Positions 17,197-25,883 of a stretch of DNA of 64,000 nucleotides are shown here, one piece after another. The stretch is from NCBI RefSeq assembly GCF_900110655.1, contig NZ_FOEQ01000015.1:50711-114710 (forward strand), read 5' to 3'. Under the pieces are notes generated by a model. That model had not been told where the DNA came from. It saw only the letters and a program-made list of their open reading frames with translations, and made no database searches. Every line of letters begins with the position of its first letter. Within the stretch, counting starts at the first letter, position 1. The DNA is from Pseudomonas soli. GTDB lineage: Bacteria; Pseudomonadota; Gammaproteobacteria; Pseudomonadales; Pseudomonadaceae. The position numbers and the translations under genes were made by a program.

Positions 17197-18116
17197 TGCT
17201 TGTTCTTCTCGTCAGGATAGTTGGGTACTTCGGCCAGCCGACGCAGGCCGTTGAAGTGCGTGGGATCGTCCAGGAAGCGCAGCATCACCTGGCGCCAGGT
17301 CGGGTCGGCGAAGGTCTGCACATGATCGCCACGAGTCAGTTGCAGCACCCGCGGCGGTGGTGCATGTCGGTAGAGGCGCAGGCCGTTGTCCAGCGGCACC
17401 AGGTTGTCGTCGATGCTGTGGAAGAACAGCTTCGGCGGGCTGTCCAGACGCTCGATCGAGTGGATCGCGCTGTCGCCATCGGGCACCAGCCACGACAGCG
17501 GCACCTGCAGCGGCCAGGTCATCCACGAGGTACTCAGGGCATAACGCCCCACGGCCCGGTAGCTGGCCGGCACACCGTCGAATACCAAGGCGCTGAAACG
17601 CCGACGCTGCTCGGGATGCTGTGCCAGATAGTGAATGGCCATCGCCCCGCCGAGGCTCTGGCCCAGCAGCACCAGCGGCTTGTCTTGCACCTGGGGAGCG
17701 GCGTGCAGCCAGTCCAGGGCCGCGCCGATGTCGCCATACACCTCGGGCAACGTCGGTTTGCCCTGGGACAACCCATACCCGCGATAGTCAAGCATCAACA
17801 CCTGGTAGCCCTCTTTCGGGAGCCAGTAGCTGCCACCTAGATGCCAGGCCAGGTTACCGCCGTTGCCATGCAGGTGCAGCACGGTGCCCTTGACCTCGAC
17901 CCCCTGCGGCACCGGGATCCACCAGGCGTGCAGGCGCGTGCCGTCGGCGGCGGCGAGGCTCACGTCCTGATACTGCAAATGCGCCTGTGCCGGAGTGAAC
18001 GGCTGGCCCGGCTCGGGGTAGAACAGCAGGCTGCTGCAGCCCCCCAGCAGCAGCAAACCGAGGCCGAAGGCGAGGTGACGGCAGGCGTCAGAGAATGTTC
18101 GCGTAGTCGGCTTCAA
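17193..18116 (-). CDS. lipoprotein alpha/beta hydrolase
   Basis: This 307-aa protein has a lipoprotein signal ending in LLLGGC (lipidated Cys27), so it is exported and membrane-anchored. The alpha/beta-hydrolase fold shows 'HLHGNGGN' (oxyanion region), 'LDYRGYGLS' and the nucleophile elbow 'GQSLGG'. A late 'DDNLVPLDNG' and 'RGDHVQTF' provide likely acid and His of the triad. The substrate is unknown. The only upstream start in frame is TTG at 18116, which lies inside the end of the DUF1704 gene (29-base overlap); the start is therefore uncertain, although the signal peptide requires a start close to it. It is probably cotranscribed with the DUF1704 gene and the small membrane protein. Confidence 0.85.
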   Translation of the reverse strand: MKPTTRTFSDACRHLAFGLGLLLLGGCSSLLFYPEPGQPFTPAQAHLQYQDVSLAAADGTRLHAWWIPVPQGVEVKGTVLHLHGNGGNLAWHLGGSYWLPKEGYQVLMLDYRGYGLSQGKPTLPEVYGDIGAALDWLHAAPQVQDKPLVLLGQSLGGAMAIHYLAQHPEQRRRFSALVFDGVPASYRAVGRYALSTSWMTWPLQVPLSWLVPDGDSAIHSIERLDSPPKLFFHSIDDNLVPLDNGLRLYRHAPPPRVLQLTRGDHVQTFADPTWRQVMLRFLDDPTHFNGLRRLAEVPNYPDEKNKQ

Positions 18117-19365
18117 TACGGTCCAGGCTCAGGTGGTTGAGGAAGTTGGAGAAGCACATCCACGCCGACAGCGCGTTGAGGTCGCGGAACTGTTCCGGCA
18201 GGTATTTGGGCGGCTCCACCAACCCCTCTTCGACCAGTTGGCGCAGGGTGCGCATGTCTTCCAGGGTGGTCTTGCCGCAGAACAACAACGGGATCTGTTC
18301 GAGCTTGCCCTTCTTCACGGCCAACTGAATGTAGTTGTAAACCATGATGAAGCCCTTGAGGTAGGACAAGTCCTTGGTGAATGGCAGGCCGTTGGGCACC
18401 GAGCCACGGAAGACGCGGCTGGCGTTGCTGTAGCTCTGGCCCATCTCGAAGCCCTGGCCACGGAAGAACTCGAAGACCTGCAGGAAGTCCGCGCCCTCCT
18501 CGACCATGTGGATGGCCCGGGTGCGGTTGGTGAGCTTGCGCAGGCGGCTGGGGTAGGAAGCGAAGGCGATCACTTCCATGAGGATCGCCAGGCCCTCCTG
18601 GGTCACCGTCGACGAGGGCGGCCCCTTGGCCAGGAAGGTGCAGATCGGCTGGTTCAGGCCATTGAGGGTGGTGCCGACATGCACCAACCCTTCGTGTACC
18701 TCCAGGGCCCGCACGTCGCGGCTGTTGAACATGGCGTCGGCGCGCACCTTGATGTAGTCGGCACCGGCCGCCGCGTCGGCGACGATACCGTCAGACTCGA
18801 ACACGCGGATTGTTTCCTCGGCTTCACCGAACACCTTGTTCAAACGCCGCTGGAGAATCTCCACCGCTTCCTTGGCGGTGAGATTCTTCGGCTCGTCCTT
18901 CAGGTCGCCGCGGCCGTCGATGTTGTTCAGGTAGTCCGAGAGCATCAGGCCCAGGTCGGCCAGGGTCGGGTCACCGGCGTGGAAGGCATCGGAGGCGGCG
19001 CCATAGAGCTCCTGGGAGATCAGGCCGAAATCCTCCGTGCCTCGCGCCTCGAGCATACGCACCACCATGCGGTACTCCTTGCACATGCGCCGCATGATCT
19101 GGCCGACCGGGTTGAACTGGCCCAGCTGCCGGGTGATGTCGCGCTCGATGCTCTGGAACTCGGCCTTCACCGCGCTGGAATCGAACGACAACGGCCGGTT
19201 CTGGTAATAGGCGCGATCCACCGCAGGCGGCTCCTTGCCCTTGGCCTTGAGGAAGCCCTGGCGGATGCCGTCGTCCCATTTCACTGCGTCAAGCACGCGG
19301 ATCGGGGTCTGCGTGGCGACAATGCGATCGGACAGGCTGCGGATGGTTTGCTGGTATTCGTCCAC
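18088..19365 (-). CDS. QEGLA-motif protein (DUF1704, TIGR02421), putative gluzincin-type metallopeptidase
   Basis: This 425-aa cytosolic protein is of the 'flavohemoglobin expression-modulating QEGLA motif' family. Two motifs stand out: H224-E-G-L-V-H229, an HExxxH arrangement, and T-Q256-E257-G-L-A. The DUF1704 family also includes the eukaryotic MATCAP tubulin carboxypeptidases, where an HExxxH motif and a downstream Glu bind zinc; the same ligands are intact here, so a metallopeptidase activity is a reasonable inference, not shown. The start GTG is supported by AGGAG 7 bases upstream. It heads a tight minus-strand group with the lipoprotein hydrolase and the small membrane protein. Confidence 0.87.
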   Translation of the reverse strand: MDEYQQTIRSLSDRIVATQTPIRVLDAVKWDDGIRQGFLKAKGKEPPAVDRAYYQNRPLSFDSSAVKAEFQSIERDITRQLGQFNPVGQIMRRMCKEYRMVVRMLEARGTEDFGLISQELYGAASDAFHAGDPTLADLGLMLSDYLNNIDGRGDLKDEPKNLTAKEAVEILQRRLNKVFGEAEETIRVFESDGIVADAAAGADYIKVRADAMFNSRDVRALEVHEGLVHVGTTLNGLNQPICTFLAKGPPSSTVTQEGLAILMEVIAFASYPSRLRKLTNRTRAIHMVEEGADFLQVFEFFRGQGFEMGQSYSNASRVFRGSVPNGLPFTKDLSYLKGFIMVYNYIQLAVKKGKLEQIPLLFCGKTTLEDMRTLRQLVEEGLVEPPKYLPEQFRDLNALSAWMCFSNFLNHLSLDRIEADYANIL

Positions 19366-19398
19366 CGGGGACTCCTTGTTGAAGCCTGTCGCAACGTT

Positions 19399-19432
19399 GC
19401 GTGGAAGTAGGCTTGCCCCGCGAGGAGGCCGG
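19399..19432. repeat. single REP element
   Basis: The reverse complement begins CCGGCCTCCTCGCGGGGCAA and matches the P. putida-type REP with its CCGGCCTC head. It sits between the lipoprotein gene and the DUF1704 gene. Confidence 0.75.
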
Positions 19433-19443
19433 TATGCTCAGTG

Positions 19444-19992
19444 CTATTTGGCGGAACGCTGGAAGCGTGCCACTTCGACGAACAGGTCGGAGTTGGCCGG
19501 GTCGTCCAGGTAGGCCAGCACACGCTCCGTCGGGCTGTCGATCACCACGCCGGGGCCATTGTCCTCGGGCACCTGGGTGCTGCGTCCGCTCAGCTCCTTC
19601 TCGTCCACGGCCTGCTGGACCTGCTCGACATCGAGGTTGTAGACCACCAGTTGCTTGCCGTCGATTACCTCGAAGCCGCCGATCAGGAAGTTGCCACCCA
19701 GCCGCTTGGGCACGCCCGCCGACAGGTACCAGCGGTTGCCGTGCCGGGCCACGGTGAAGACGTATTCCTCGGGCGCCTTGCCCTGGGCACGGGCCACTGC
19801 CTTGTAGGTGTTGCCACCGGCACGGCTGATACTCAGCTTGAGCGGCTGGCCCCAGGCGTCCTTGCTGCTCCACTGCCCGAGTAGGGCCTTAGGCGCTGGC
19901 TGGTTGGCCGGCAGCGGTTCGTCGAAGGTCACCAGACAACCGCCCAGCAGGAGGAATGATAAGGTCAACAACACCACACGCCAGGCTTTCAT
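19444..19992 (-). CDS. lipoprotein of unknown function
   Basis: This 182-aa protein has a clear lipoprotein signal ('VVLLTLSFLLLGGC', lipidated Cys19). The mature part is rich in beta-strand-like segments ('LLGQWSSKDAWGQPLKLSISR', 'NRWYLSAGVPKRLGGNFLIGGFEV'), which suggests a small beta-barrel or lipocalin-like fold, but no family is recognised. GGAG lies 7 bases before the ATG. It is upstream of the DUF1704 gene on the same strand, separated by a REP element, so cotranscription is possible but not obvious. Confidence 0.8.
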   Translation of the reverse strand: MKAWRVVLLTLSFLLLGGCLVTFDEPLPANQPAPKALLGQWSSKDAWGQPLKLSISRAGGNTYKAVARAQGKAPEEYVFTVARHGNRWYLSAGVPKRLGGNFLIGGFEVIDGKQLVVYNLDVEQVQQAVDEKELSGRSTQVPEDNGPGVVIDSPTERVLAYLDDPANSDLFVEVARFQRSAK

Positions 19993-20021
19993 CAGGTTCT
20001 CCTTGAAAAATCGTTCGCCAC

Positions 20022-20738
20022 TCAGGCCGAGGCCAGCACCATCTGCAGGTATCGGACAAGGATAGCGAGCATCTGCTCATCGGCCTGCGCATTCGCATCC
20101 TTGAGCAGGCCCTGATATTCCATCTGCTCGATAATCGCCGTCAACATCTGGGCATCCTGTTCCGGCTGGCGCGAGCCGACCACCTGCAGTATCTGGCGCG
20201 CGCCATGCAGCAGGATCTGCTCGTGAGCCTGCACCAGCTCGGCCAGGCGCGGGCACAGCAGCGCCTCCTGGCGGAAGGCCTGTTCGGCCATGAGGAAGTC
20301 GCGGCGGTTGTTCAGTTGGCGCAGCACGTAGTCGGCCAGCATGCGCGCCACTTCATCGGCCAGGTGCGCCCGTGCCTCGTGGCTGCCGTCGCCCTGGGCC
20401 AGCAACTGGCGCAGCACGCCTTCGGTGTTGGTCCAGAGCTTGGCCATGTAGGCCGCGCTGCGCTCGACGTACTGGGCGAAGGTGTCGGCCAGCAGGTCCT
20501 GTATATCCTTGAAGTAGTAGGTGGTGGCCGACAGCGGCACGCCGGCCTCGGCGGCCACGGCGCGGTGGCGCACACCGCGCACGCCATCGCGCACGACGAT
20601 GCGCATGGCGGCGTCGAGGATCTGCTGGCGGCGTTGCTCGCTGCCCTGTCGGGCGGTCTTGCGGCCTTGGTACTGCACGCTTTCGGCGACGGCGGTGGCG
20701 ATGCCGGCGGCGCCCTGGTGGGGCATGGCGGGGGTCAC
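20022..20738 (-). CDS. TetR-family transcriptional regulator
   Basis: This 238-aa protein has a TetR helix-turn-helix at about residues 30-85 ('RRQQILDAAMRIVVRDGVRGVRHRAVAAEAGVPLSATTYYFKDIQDL'), followed by an all-helical ligand-binding domain. The start GTG has GAGGT 8 bases upstream; an ATG four codons later is an alternative. A TetR regulator gene at this spot beside lysS-prfB is, from memory, conserved in Pseudomonas. The ligand and targets are unknown; the lipoprotein gene downstream on the same strand is a possible partner. Confidence 0.85.
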   Translation of the reverse strand: MTPAMPHQGAAGIATAVAESVQYQGRKTARQGSEQRRQQILDAAMRIVVRDGVRGVRHRAVAAEAGVPLSATTYYFKDIQDLLADTFAQYVERSAAYMAKLWTNTEGVLRQLLAQGDGSHEARAHLADEVARMLADYVLRQLNNRRDFLMAEQAFRQEALLCPRLAELVQAHEQILLHGARQILQVVGSRQPEQDAQMLTAIIEQMEYQGLLKDANAQADEQMLAILVRYLQMVLASA

Positions 20739-20820
20739 TCGGGTTTACCTCACGAACAGTGGGTTGCCTGTACCGGCCTCATCGCGAGGCCCGTAGAAAC
20801 AACATAAAGTTTCAGGCAAG

Positions 20821-20845
20821 AAAAAGCCGCCTCGAAAGGCGGCTT
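20821..20845 (-). terminator. intrinsic terminator of lysS
   Basis: A 9-bp stem (20824-20832 and 20837-20845) with a CGAA loop, followed on the minus strand by a T run (A run at 20821-20825). It lies 12 bases after the lysS stop codon. Confidence 0.88.
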
Positions 20846-20856
20846 GTTCAGATCAC

Positions 20857-22359
20857 TCAGGCCTGTGGACGCATGTGCGGGAACAGGATCACGTCGCGGA
20901 TCGACGGCGAGTTGGTCAGCAGCATCACCAGGCGGTCGATGCCGATGCCTTCACCGGCGGTCGGCGGCATGCCGTACTCCAGTGCGCGGACGAAATCGGC
21001 GTCGTAGTGCATGGCTTCGTCGTCACCGGCGTCCTTTTCGGCCACCTGGGCCAGGAAGCGCTCGGCCTGGTCTTCGGCATCGTTGAGCTCGGAGTAGGCG
21101 TTGGCGATCTCGCGGCCACCGATGAACAGCTCGAAGCGGTCGGTCACGGCCGGGTTGTCGTCGTTGCGACGGGCCAGCGGCGAGACTTCGAACGGGTACT
21201 CGGTGATGAAGTGCGGCTGCTCCAGCTTGTGCTCGACCAGCTCTTCGAAAATCATCACCTGCAGCTTGCCCAAGCCCTCGTGGCCGAGCACCTTGGCGCC
21301 AGCCTTCTTGGCGATCTCGCGGGCACGGTCGACGTCCTGCAGGTCGGCGGCGGTGAGTTCCGGGTTGTACTTGAGGATCGAGTCGAACACCGACAGGCGC
21401 ACGAACGGCTCGCCGAAGTGGAACACCTTGTCGCCGTACGGCACGTCGGTGCTGCCCAGCACCAGCTGCGCCAGCTCGCGGAACAGTTCCTCGGTGAGGT
21501 CCATGTTGTCGCGGTAGTCGGCGTAGGCCTGGTAGAACTCGAGCATGGTGAATTCTGGGTTGTGACGAGTCGAAACGCCTTCGTTACGGAAGTTGCGGTT
21601 GATCTCGAACACTTTCTCGAAACCACCGACCACCAGGCGCTTGAGGTACAGCTCCGGGGCGATGCGCAGGAACATGGCCATGTCCAGCGCGTTGTGGTGG
21701 GTTTCGAACGGCTTGGCCGCGGCGCCGCCGGGGATGGTCTGCAGCATCGGGGTTTCCACTTCGAGGAAGTCGCGCTCGATGAGGAACTTGCGGATGTGCG
21801 AGATCACCTGCGAACGCACACGGAAGGTGTGGCGGGTTTCCTCGTTGACCATCAGATCGACGTAGCGCTGGCGGTAGCGCTGCTCGGTGTCGGTCAGGCC
21901 GTGGTGCTTGTCCGGCAGCGGGCGCAGCGACTTGGTCAGCAGGCGCACGTTGGTCATTTCGACGTACAGGTCGCCCTTGCCGGAACGGGCCAGGGTACCT
22001 TCGGCGCTGATGATGTCGCCCAGGTCCCAGGTCTTGACCGCGGCCAGGGTCTCTTCCGGCAGGGTCTTGCGGTTGACGTAGACCTGGATGCGGCCGGTCA
22101 TGTCCTGGATGACCATGAACGAGCCACGGTTGAGCATGATGCGACCAGCAACCTTGACCGGAATGGCGGCGGCTTCCAGCTCTTCCTTGGTCTTGTCCGC
22201 GTACTGTTTCTGCAGGTCGTTGCAGTAGCTGTCGCGACGGAAGTCGTTGGGGAAGGCGTTGCCCTTGGCGCGCTCGGCGGCAAGTTTTTCCTTGCGCAGC
22301 GCGATCAGGGTGTTTTCTTCCTGTTGCAGGTCTTGCGCTTCGGTCTTGAGGTCGCTCAT
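20857..22359 (-). CDS. lysS: lysyl-tRNA synthetase, class II
   Basis: The 500-aa product is close to the usual length. The N-terminal anticodon-binding OB fold ('VAGRIMLNRGSFMVIQDMTGRIQVYV') is followed by the class II catalytic core: 'RSQVISHIRKFLIERDFLEVETPML' (motif 1), 'FRNEGVSTRHNPEFTMLEFY' (motif 2) and a C-terminal 'GEGIGIDRLVMLLTN' (motif 3). It charges tRNA-Lys with lysine. The start 'MSDLKTEAQ' (ATG at 22359) is preceded by a GGAAAG sequence; the frame continues open upstream across a REP element but that part is not coding. It lies downstream of prfB in the conserved prfB-lysS arrangement. Confidence 0.98.
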   Translation of the reverse strand: MSDLKTEAQDLQQEENTLIALRKEKLAAERAKGNAFPNDFRRDSYCNDLQKQYADKTKEELEAAAIPVKVAGRIMLNRGSFMVIQDMTGRIQVYVNRKTLPEETLAAVKTWDLGDIISAEGTLARSGKGDLYVEMTNVRLLTKSLRPLPDKHHGLTDTEQRYRQRYVDLMVNEETRHTFRVRSQVISHIRKFLIERDFLEVETPMLQTIPGGAAAKPFETHHNALDMAMFLRIAPELYLKRLVVGGFEKVFEINRNFRNEGVSTRHNPEFTMLEFYQAYADYRDNMDLTEELFRELAQLVLGSTDVPYGDKVFHFGEPFVRLSVFDSILKYNPELTAADLQDVDRAREIAKKAGAKVLGHEGLGKLQVMIFEELVEHKLEQPHFITEYPFEVSPLARRNDDNPAVTDRFELFIGGREIANAYSELNDAEDQAERFLAQVAEKDAGDDEAMHYDADFVRALEYGMPPTAGEGIGIDRLVMLLTNSPSIRDVILFPHMRPQA

Positions 22360-22403
22360 GTCGTCATTCTTTCCATCAGGTGTTCGTTGCCCTCGCGGGT
22401 GAG

Positions 22404-22432
22404 GGATCGCGGGGCAAGCCCGCTCCCACGGG
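22404..22432. repeat. single REP element between prfB and lysS
   Basis: The 29 bases hold the REP core GATCGCGGGGCAAGCCCGCT followed by CCCACGGG. It lies in the 92-base prfB-lysS spacer. Confidence 0.78.
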
Positions 22433-22451
22433 CCCGCCACGGCGGTGATGC

Positions 22452-23547
22452 TTACAGCCCCTGCTTGAGGCTCGCTTCCAGGTACTGGTCGAGGTCGCCG
22501 TCCAGGACCTTCTGGCAGTCGCTGCGCTCGACGCCGGTACGCAGGTCCTTGATGCGCGAGTCGTCGAGCACGTAGGAACGGATCTGGTGACCCCAGCCGA
22601 TGTCCGACTTGCTGTCTTCCAGCGCCTGCGAGGCGGCATTGCGCTTCTGCATCTCCAGCTCGTACAACTTGGCCCGCAGCATTTTCATGGCGGTGTCCTT
22701 GTTGGCGTGCTGGGAACGTTCGTTCTGGCAAGCCACCACGGTGTTGGTCGGCACGTGGGTGATACGCACCGCCGAGTCGGTGGTGTTGACGTGCTGGCCA
22801 CCGGCGCCGGAGGAGCGGTAGGTGTCGATGCGCAGGTCGGACGGGTTGATCTCGATCTCGACCTTGTCGTCGATCTCGGGCGAGACGAACACCGCCGAGA
22901 ACGAGGTGTGGCGACGGGCGCCGGAGTCGAACGGGCTCTTGCGCACCAGGCGGTGCACGCCGATCTCGGTGCGCAGCCAGCCGAAGGCGTACTCGCCCTT
23001 GATGTGCACGGTGGCGCCCTTGATGCCGGCGACTTCACCTTCGGACAGTTCGATGATGGTGGCGTCGAAGCCGCGCTTGTCGGCCCAGCGCAGGTACATG
23101 CGCAGCAGAATGTTGGCCCAGTCCTGGGCCTCGGTGCCGCCGGAGCCGGCCTGGATATCCAGATAGGCGTTGTTCATGTCCATCTCGCCGCTGAACATGC
23201 GACGGAACTCGAGCTGGGCGAGGGATTCCTCGAGCCCTTGCAGCTCGGTCTCGACATCGCCGACAGCGCCTTCATCGCCCTCTTCGACAGCCATGTCGAG
23301 CAGGTCCTTGCAGTCGGACAGACCGTTGGCCAGTTTATCGAGGGTCTCGACCACCTGTGCCAGCATCGCGCGCTCACGGCCCAAGGCCTGGGCATACTCG
23401 GGCTTGTTCCAGACTGCGGCGTCTTCCAGCTCGCGGTTTACTTCGACCAGACGATCATGTTTGTGATCGTAGTCAAAGATACCCCCGAATAGACTGGGAA
23501 CGCTCGGTGAGGTCCTTGATGGTGTTCAGGATCGGTTGGATTTCCAT
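22452..23547 (-). CDS. prfB: peptide chain release factor 2, with programmed +1 frameshift
   Basis: RF2 reads UAA and UGA stops. The first 24 codons (from ATG at 23547, 'MEIQPILNTIKDLTERSQ') end at an in-frame TGA (23475-23473). The site reads GGGGGT ATC TTT GAC: after CTT (23478-23476) the ribosome slips +1, skips T23475 and continues with GAC for another 340 codons. The full product is 364 aa, the usual RF2 length. The second frame carries the tripeptide anticodon motif 'KSPFDSG' (SPF) and the catalytic 'GAGGQHVN' (GGQ). The Shine-Dalgarno-like GGGGG just upstream is the standard stimulator. This makes RF2 synthesis autoregulated. It precedes lysS on the same strand. Confidence 0.98.
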
Positions 23548-23684
23548 GGGCGGGCAGCTCTCGTGCGAATTCGGTGAAAAGCCCGCGAGTATAACCGAGT
23601 CTGCGCCACCGCGGCAGACCCGCCGGGCGGTATCGCCGGGCGCAGGGGTCGCCACAACCCACAGATTGAGTCAACGACCGACAT

Positions 23685-24467
23685 TCACCCCTTCAGCGCC
23701 TTCTTGGGATAGATATCGTACCGGCTCGATTTCCCCTCGAGACTGTGACTCGGCTTGCCTCCCTCGATGATCGGCGCCTTGCGCGGCCGCTTGACCACCA
23801 CCCGGTGGGTGGCCAGCGCCAGGGCGGCCTCGAGCAGGGCAGGTGCATCGAGGTCATCGCCGACCAGCGGCCTGAACACCCGCATCTCCTTCTTCACCAG
23901 CGCGCTCTTGTCGCGATGCGGGAACATCGGATCGAGGTAGATCACCTGCGGCGCCTCCCTCTCCCACGCACGCATGCGCTCGATGGCATTGCCTGTCAGC
24001 AGTTGCATGCGCGCGACGATCGGGCCGATTTCGGCATCCCCCCGCGCCCGCGCCAAACCGTCCTCCAGCAGCGCGGCAATCAATGGCTGGCGCTCGATCA
24101 GGGTCATCTCGCAGCCCAGGCTGGCCAGCACGAACGCGTCCTTGCCCAGCCCCGCCGTGGCATCGAGCACCCGCGGCCGCACGCCTTGGGCGATACCGAC
24201 CGCCTTGGCGATCATCTGCCCGTTGCCACCGCCGTACAGCCGTCGATGCGCCGCCTGCCCCTCGACGAAATCCACCCGCACAGGCCCGGGCGCCTGCGGC
24301 CCCAGTTGCTGGATCTGCAGGCCCTCGGCGCCCAACTGCACGGCAAACTCCGCCGCCTCGTCAACCAGCGGCAAGCCCAGTCGCTGCGCCCATGCTTCGG
24401 CCTGCGCCTGGAATTGCGCGGCCAACGCCTCGACCCTGATACCCGCCGCCTGTTGTTGCTCTAACAT
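23685..24467 (-). CDS. rsmJ: 16S rRNA (guanine1516-N2)-methyltransferase RsmJ
   Basis: This 260-aa SAM-dependent methyltransferase shows 'RVLDATAGLGKDAFVLASLG' (SAM-binding motif I), 'MTLIERQPLIAALLEDGLARA', 'IYLDPMFPHRDKSALVKKEMR' (DPMFP, catalytic NPPY-like motif) and a C-terminal 'KRPRKAPIIEGGKPSHSLEGKSSRYDIY', all typical of RsmJ (YhiQ). It methylates G1516 of 16S rRNA. I chose the ATG at 24467; a GTG four codons upstream (24479) is possible and neither has a strong ribosome binding site. It is divergent from the 206-aa protein gene. Confidence 0.93.
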   Translation of the reverse strand: MLEQQQAAGIRVEALAAQFQAQAEAWAQRLGLPLVDEAAEFAVQLGAEGLQIQQLGPQAPGPVRVDFVEGQAAHRRLYGGGNGQMIAKAVGIAQGVRPRVLDATAGLGKDAFVLASLGCEMTLIERQPLIAALLEDGLARARGDAEIGPIVARMQLLTGNAIERMRAWEREAPQVIYLDPMFPHRDKSALVKKEMRVFRPLVGDDLDAPALLEAALALATHRVVVKRPRKAPIIEGGKPSHSLEGKSSRYDIYPKKALKG

Positions 24468-24563
24468 CGATTCGCGCACTCGAAAAAAATTAATGTAACC
24501 CCGGCCAGAGCCGATACAGGCAATATCCCGCTATTCTGCCAGAGCACAACGCCCGCGACTGCC

Positions 24564-25184
24564 ATGACAGACACTCTTCCCATTGGCTTGACCTACTTGT
24601 CGCCCGTCGGCAACTACGGTCGACAGAATACCCAGGCACTGGGTGGCGTCAGCCACCTGTGGCAGGATTTCTTTGCCCGCGCCATGGCAGAGCAACAAAA
24701 AGGCGAAGTCGACGGTTTCAGCCAGGCGCTGATGCAGTGCGACCAGGAGAGCGGCGAACCGATCGGCGGCGCCCGCGCCCTGGCCCTGATCGATGCCCAG
24801 CGCGCCCTGCCGGTTCACGACACCGAGGTGGCACCACCCGAGCCGCTGTTCCTGCCCAAGGCGGAACTCGAGGCCAAACTGCTGCCACCTGCCCCCGAGC
24901 CCTTCGACACCGTCGAGTTGATCGAGCAGCAACGCCAGCTCGACATCGACAACAGCTGGGTGCGTCCAGTGGTCATGAGCCAGGGCCACCCCATCGCCGA
25001 GCCCGGCCCTGGCCCAACGCCACGCCCGCTGTTCCTGCCCATCGCCGAGTTCGAGACCGGCCTGCTCGACCCTGCGCCCGAGCCCTTCGACGACAGCACG
25101 CTGGCCAAACAGCAGAACGACCTGGAATTCGATATCCACTGGGCGCGCCCGGTTGTGCTGAACAACGTGCGCCTGCACGCCTGA
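24564..25184 (+). CDS. protein of unknown function with a duplicated 45-residue module
   Basis: This 206-aa protein has no signal peptide or membrane segment; it is acidic, and rich in Pro and Glu. Two modules, residues 93-137 and 154-198, align without gaps at 27 of 45 identical positions; shared elements are 'PLFLP.AE.E..LL.PAPEPFD', 'QQ..L..D' and 'W.RPVV'. The N-terminal 90 residues have a different composition ('LPIGLTYLSPVGNYGRQNTQALGGVSHLWQDFFARA'). I do not recognise a family. It is the only plus-strand gene between the PadR/ferric reductase pair and the gene downstream of ppc, and it stands alone. Confidence 0.75.
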   Translation: MTDTLPIGLTYLSPVGNYGRQNTQALGGVSHLWQDFFARAMAEQQKGEVDGFSQALMQCDQESGEPIGGARALALIDAQRALPVHDTEVAPPEPLFLPKAELEAKLLPPAPEPFDTVELIEQQRQLDIDNSWVRPVVMSQGHPIAEPGPGPTPRPLFLPIAEFETGLLDPAPEPFDDSTLAKQQNDLEFDIHWARPVVLNNVRLHA

Positions 25185-25187
25185 ACC

Positions 25188-25877
25188 TCAGCGGCAGATC
25201 TGCCAGAAACCCATGTCCGCATGGAAGTGATTGTGATGGGCGGCGTTGTACTCCGGCCCCAGCACCGTGCTGAAACTTGCGCACGCCGCCTCCTGCACCT
25301 GGCGCAGGAAGTCCGCCTTGCGCCCATCTCCCTGCCAGTCCCGCGCCAGCACGATGCGCTGGCCGTCCTGCAGGCGAAAACCACTGATATCCAGGGCATT
25401 GGCGCTGGCATGCTGGCTGAGCCGACCTTGCTTGCGGTGGTAGACGTTGCGGCAGGCAAAGCTGCCCAGGTGATCGACCTGGGTCACTGGCTGGCCGAAC
25501 ACCCGCTGCGCAGCCGGTTGCAACCCATGCACTTCGAACAGCGCATAGGCCACGGCCAGCGGGCAGCTGGCGAGGAAGCTGCTGCTGAGCCGCGCCTGCC
25601 CGCCTTCGATGCGCCAGACGTTGCGCAACGGGCAGTTGGCCGCCGCCGGGCTGTCGCTTTGCGGCCGATAGCGCAATGATGAAGTCTGCAAGGCCTGGCG
25701 GCACAGCTCGGGGTCGGCGCGCAGGCGCGACAGCTTGTAGGGTGTCAGCAGGTTCGGCGGCTGCCGCACATCCAGCACCGCCCATGGGTTCCAGGCATCC
25801 GCCGGGCGCAAACCGAGCCACCAGGCAACAAGCACGGCCAGCAGCAGGCTGGCCAGTACGGTCAACGTTTTGCCCAT
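25188..25877 (-). CDS. extensin-like family protein (putative M15/LAS-fold peptidoglycan enzyme)
   Basis: This 229-aa protein has an N-terminal hydrophobic helix (about 5-22, signal anchor) and an extensin-like C-terminal domain (Pfam PF06904 type). The domain keeps metal-ligand motifs of LAS/M15 peptidases: H156-x6-D163 in 'SQHASANALDISGF' and H217-x-H219 in 'AAHHNHFHADM'. Four or more cysteines ('CRQAL', 'ANCPLRN', 'LASCPLA', 'FACRNVYH', 'AACASF', 'QICR') suggest disulfides outside the cytoplasm. It may cleave peptidoglycan peptides in the periplasm; this is inferred from fold only. It is 6 bases from the PEP mutase-like gene upstream on the same strand, so the two are probably cotranscribed. 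Confidence 0.83.
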   Translation of the reverse strand: MGKTLTVLASLLLAVLVAWWLGLRPADAWNPWAVLDVRQPPNLLTPYKLSRLRADPELCRQALQTSSLRYRPQSDSPAAANCPLRNVWRIEGGQARLSSSFLASCPLAVAYALFEVHGLQPAAQRVFGQPVTQVDHLGSFACRNVYHRKQGRLSQHASANALDISGFRLQDGQRIVLARDWQGDGRKADFLRQVQEAACASFSTVLGPEYNAAHHNHFHADMGFWQICR

Positions 25878-25883
25878 GCAGCC

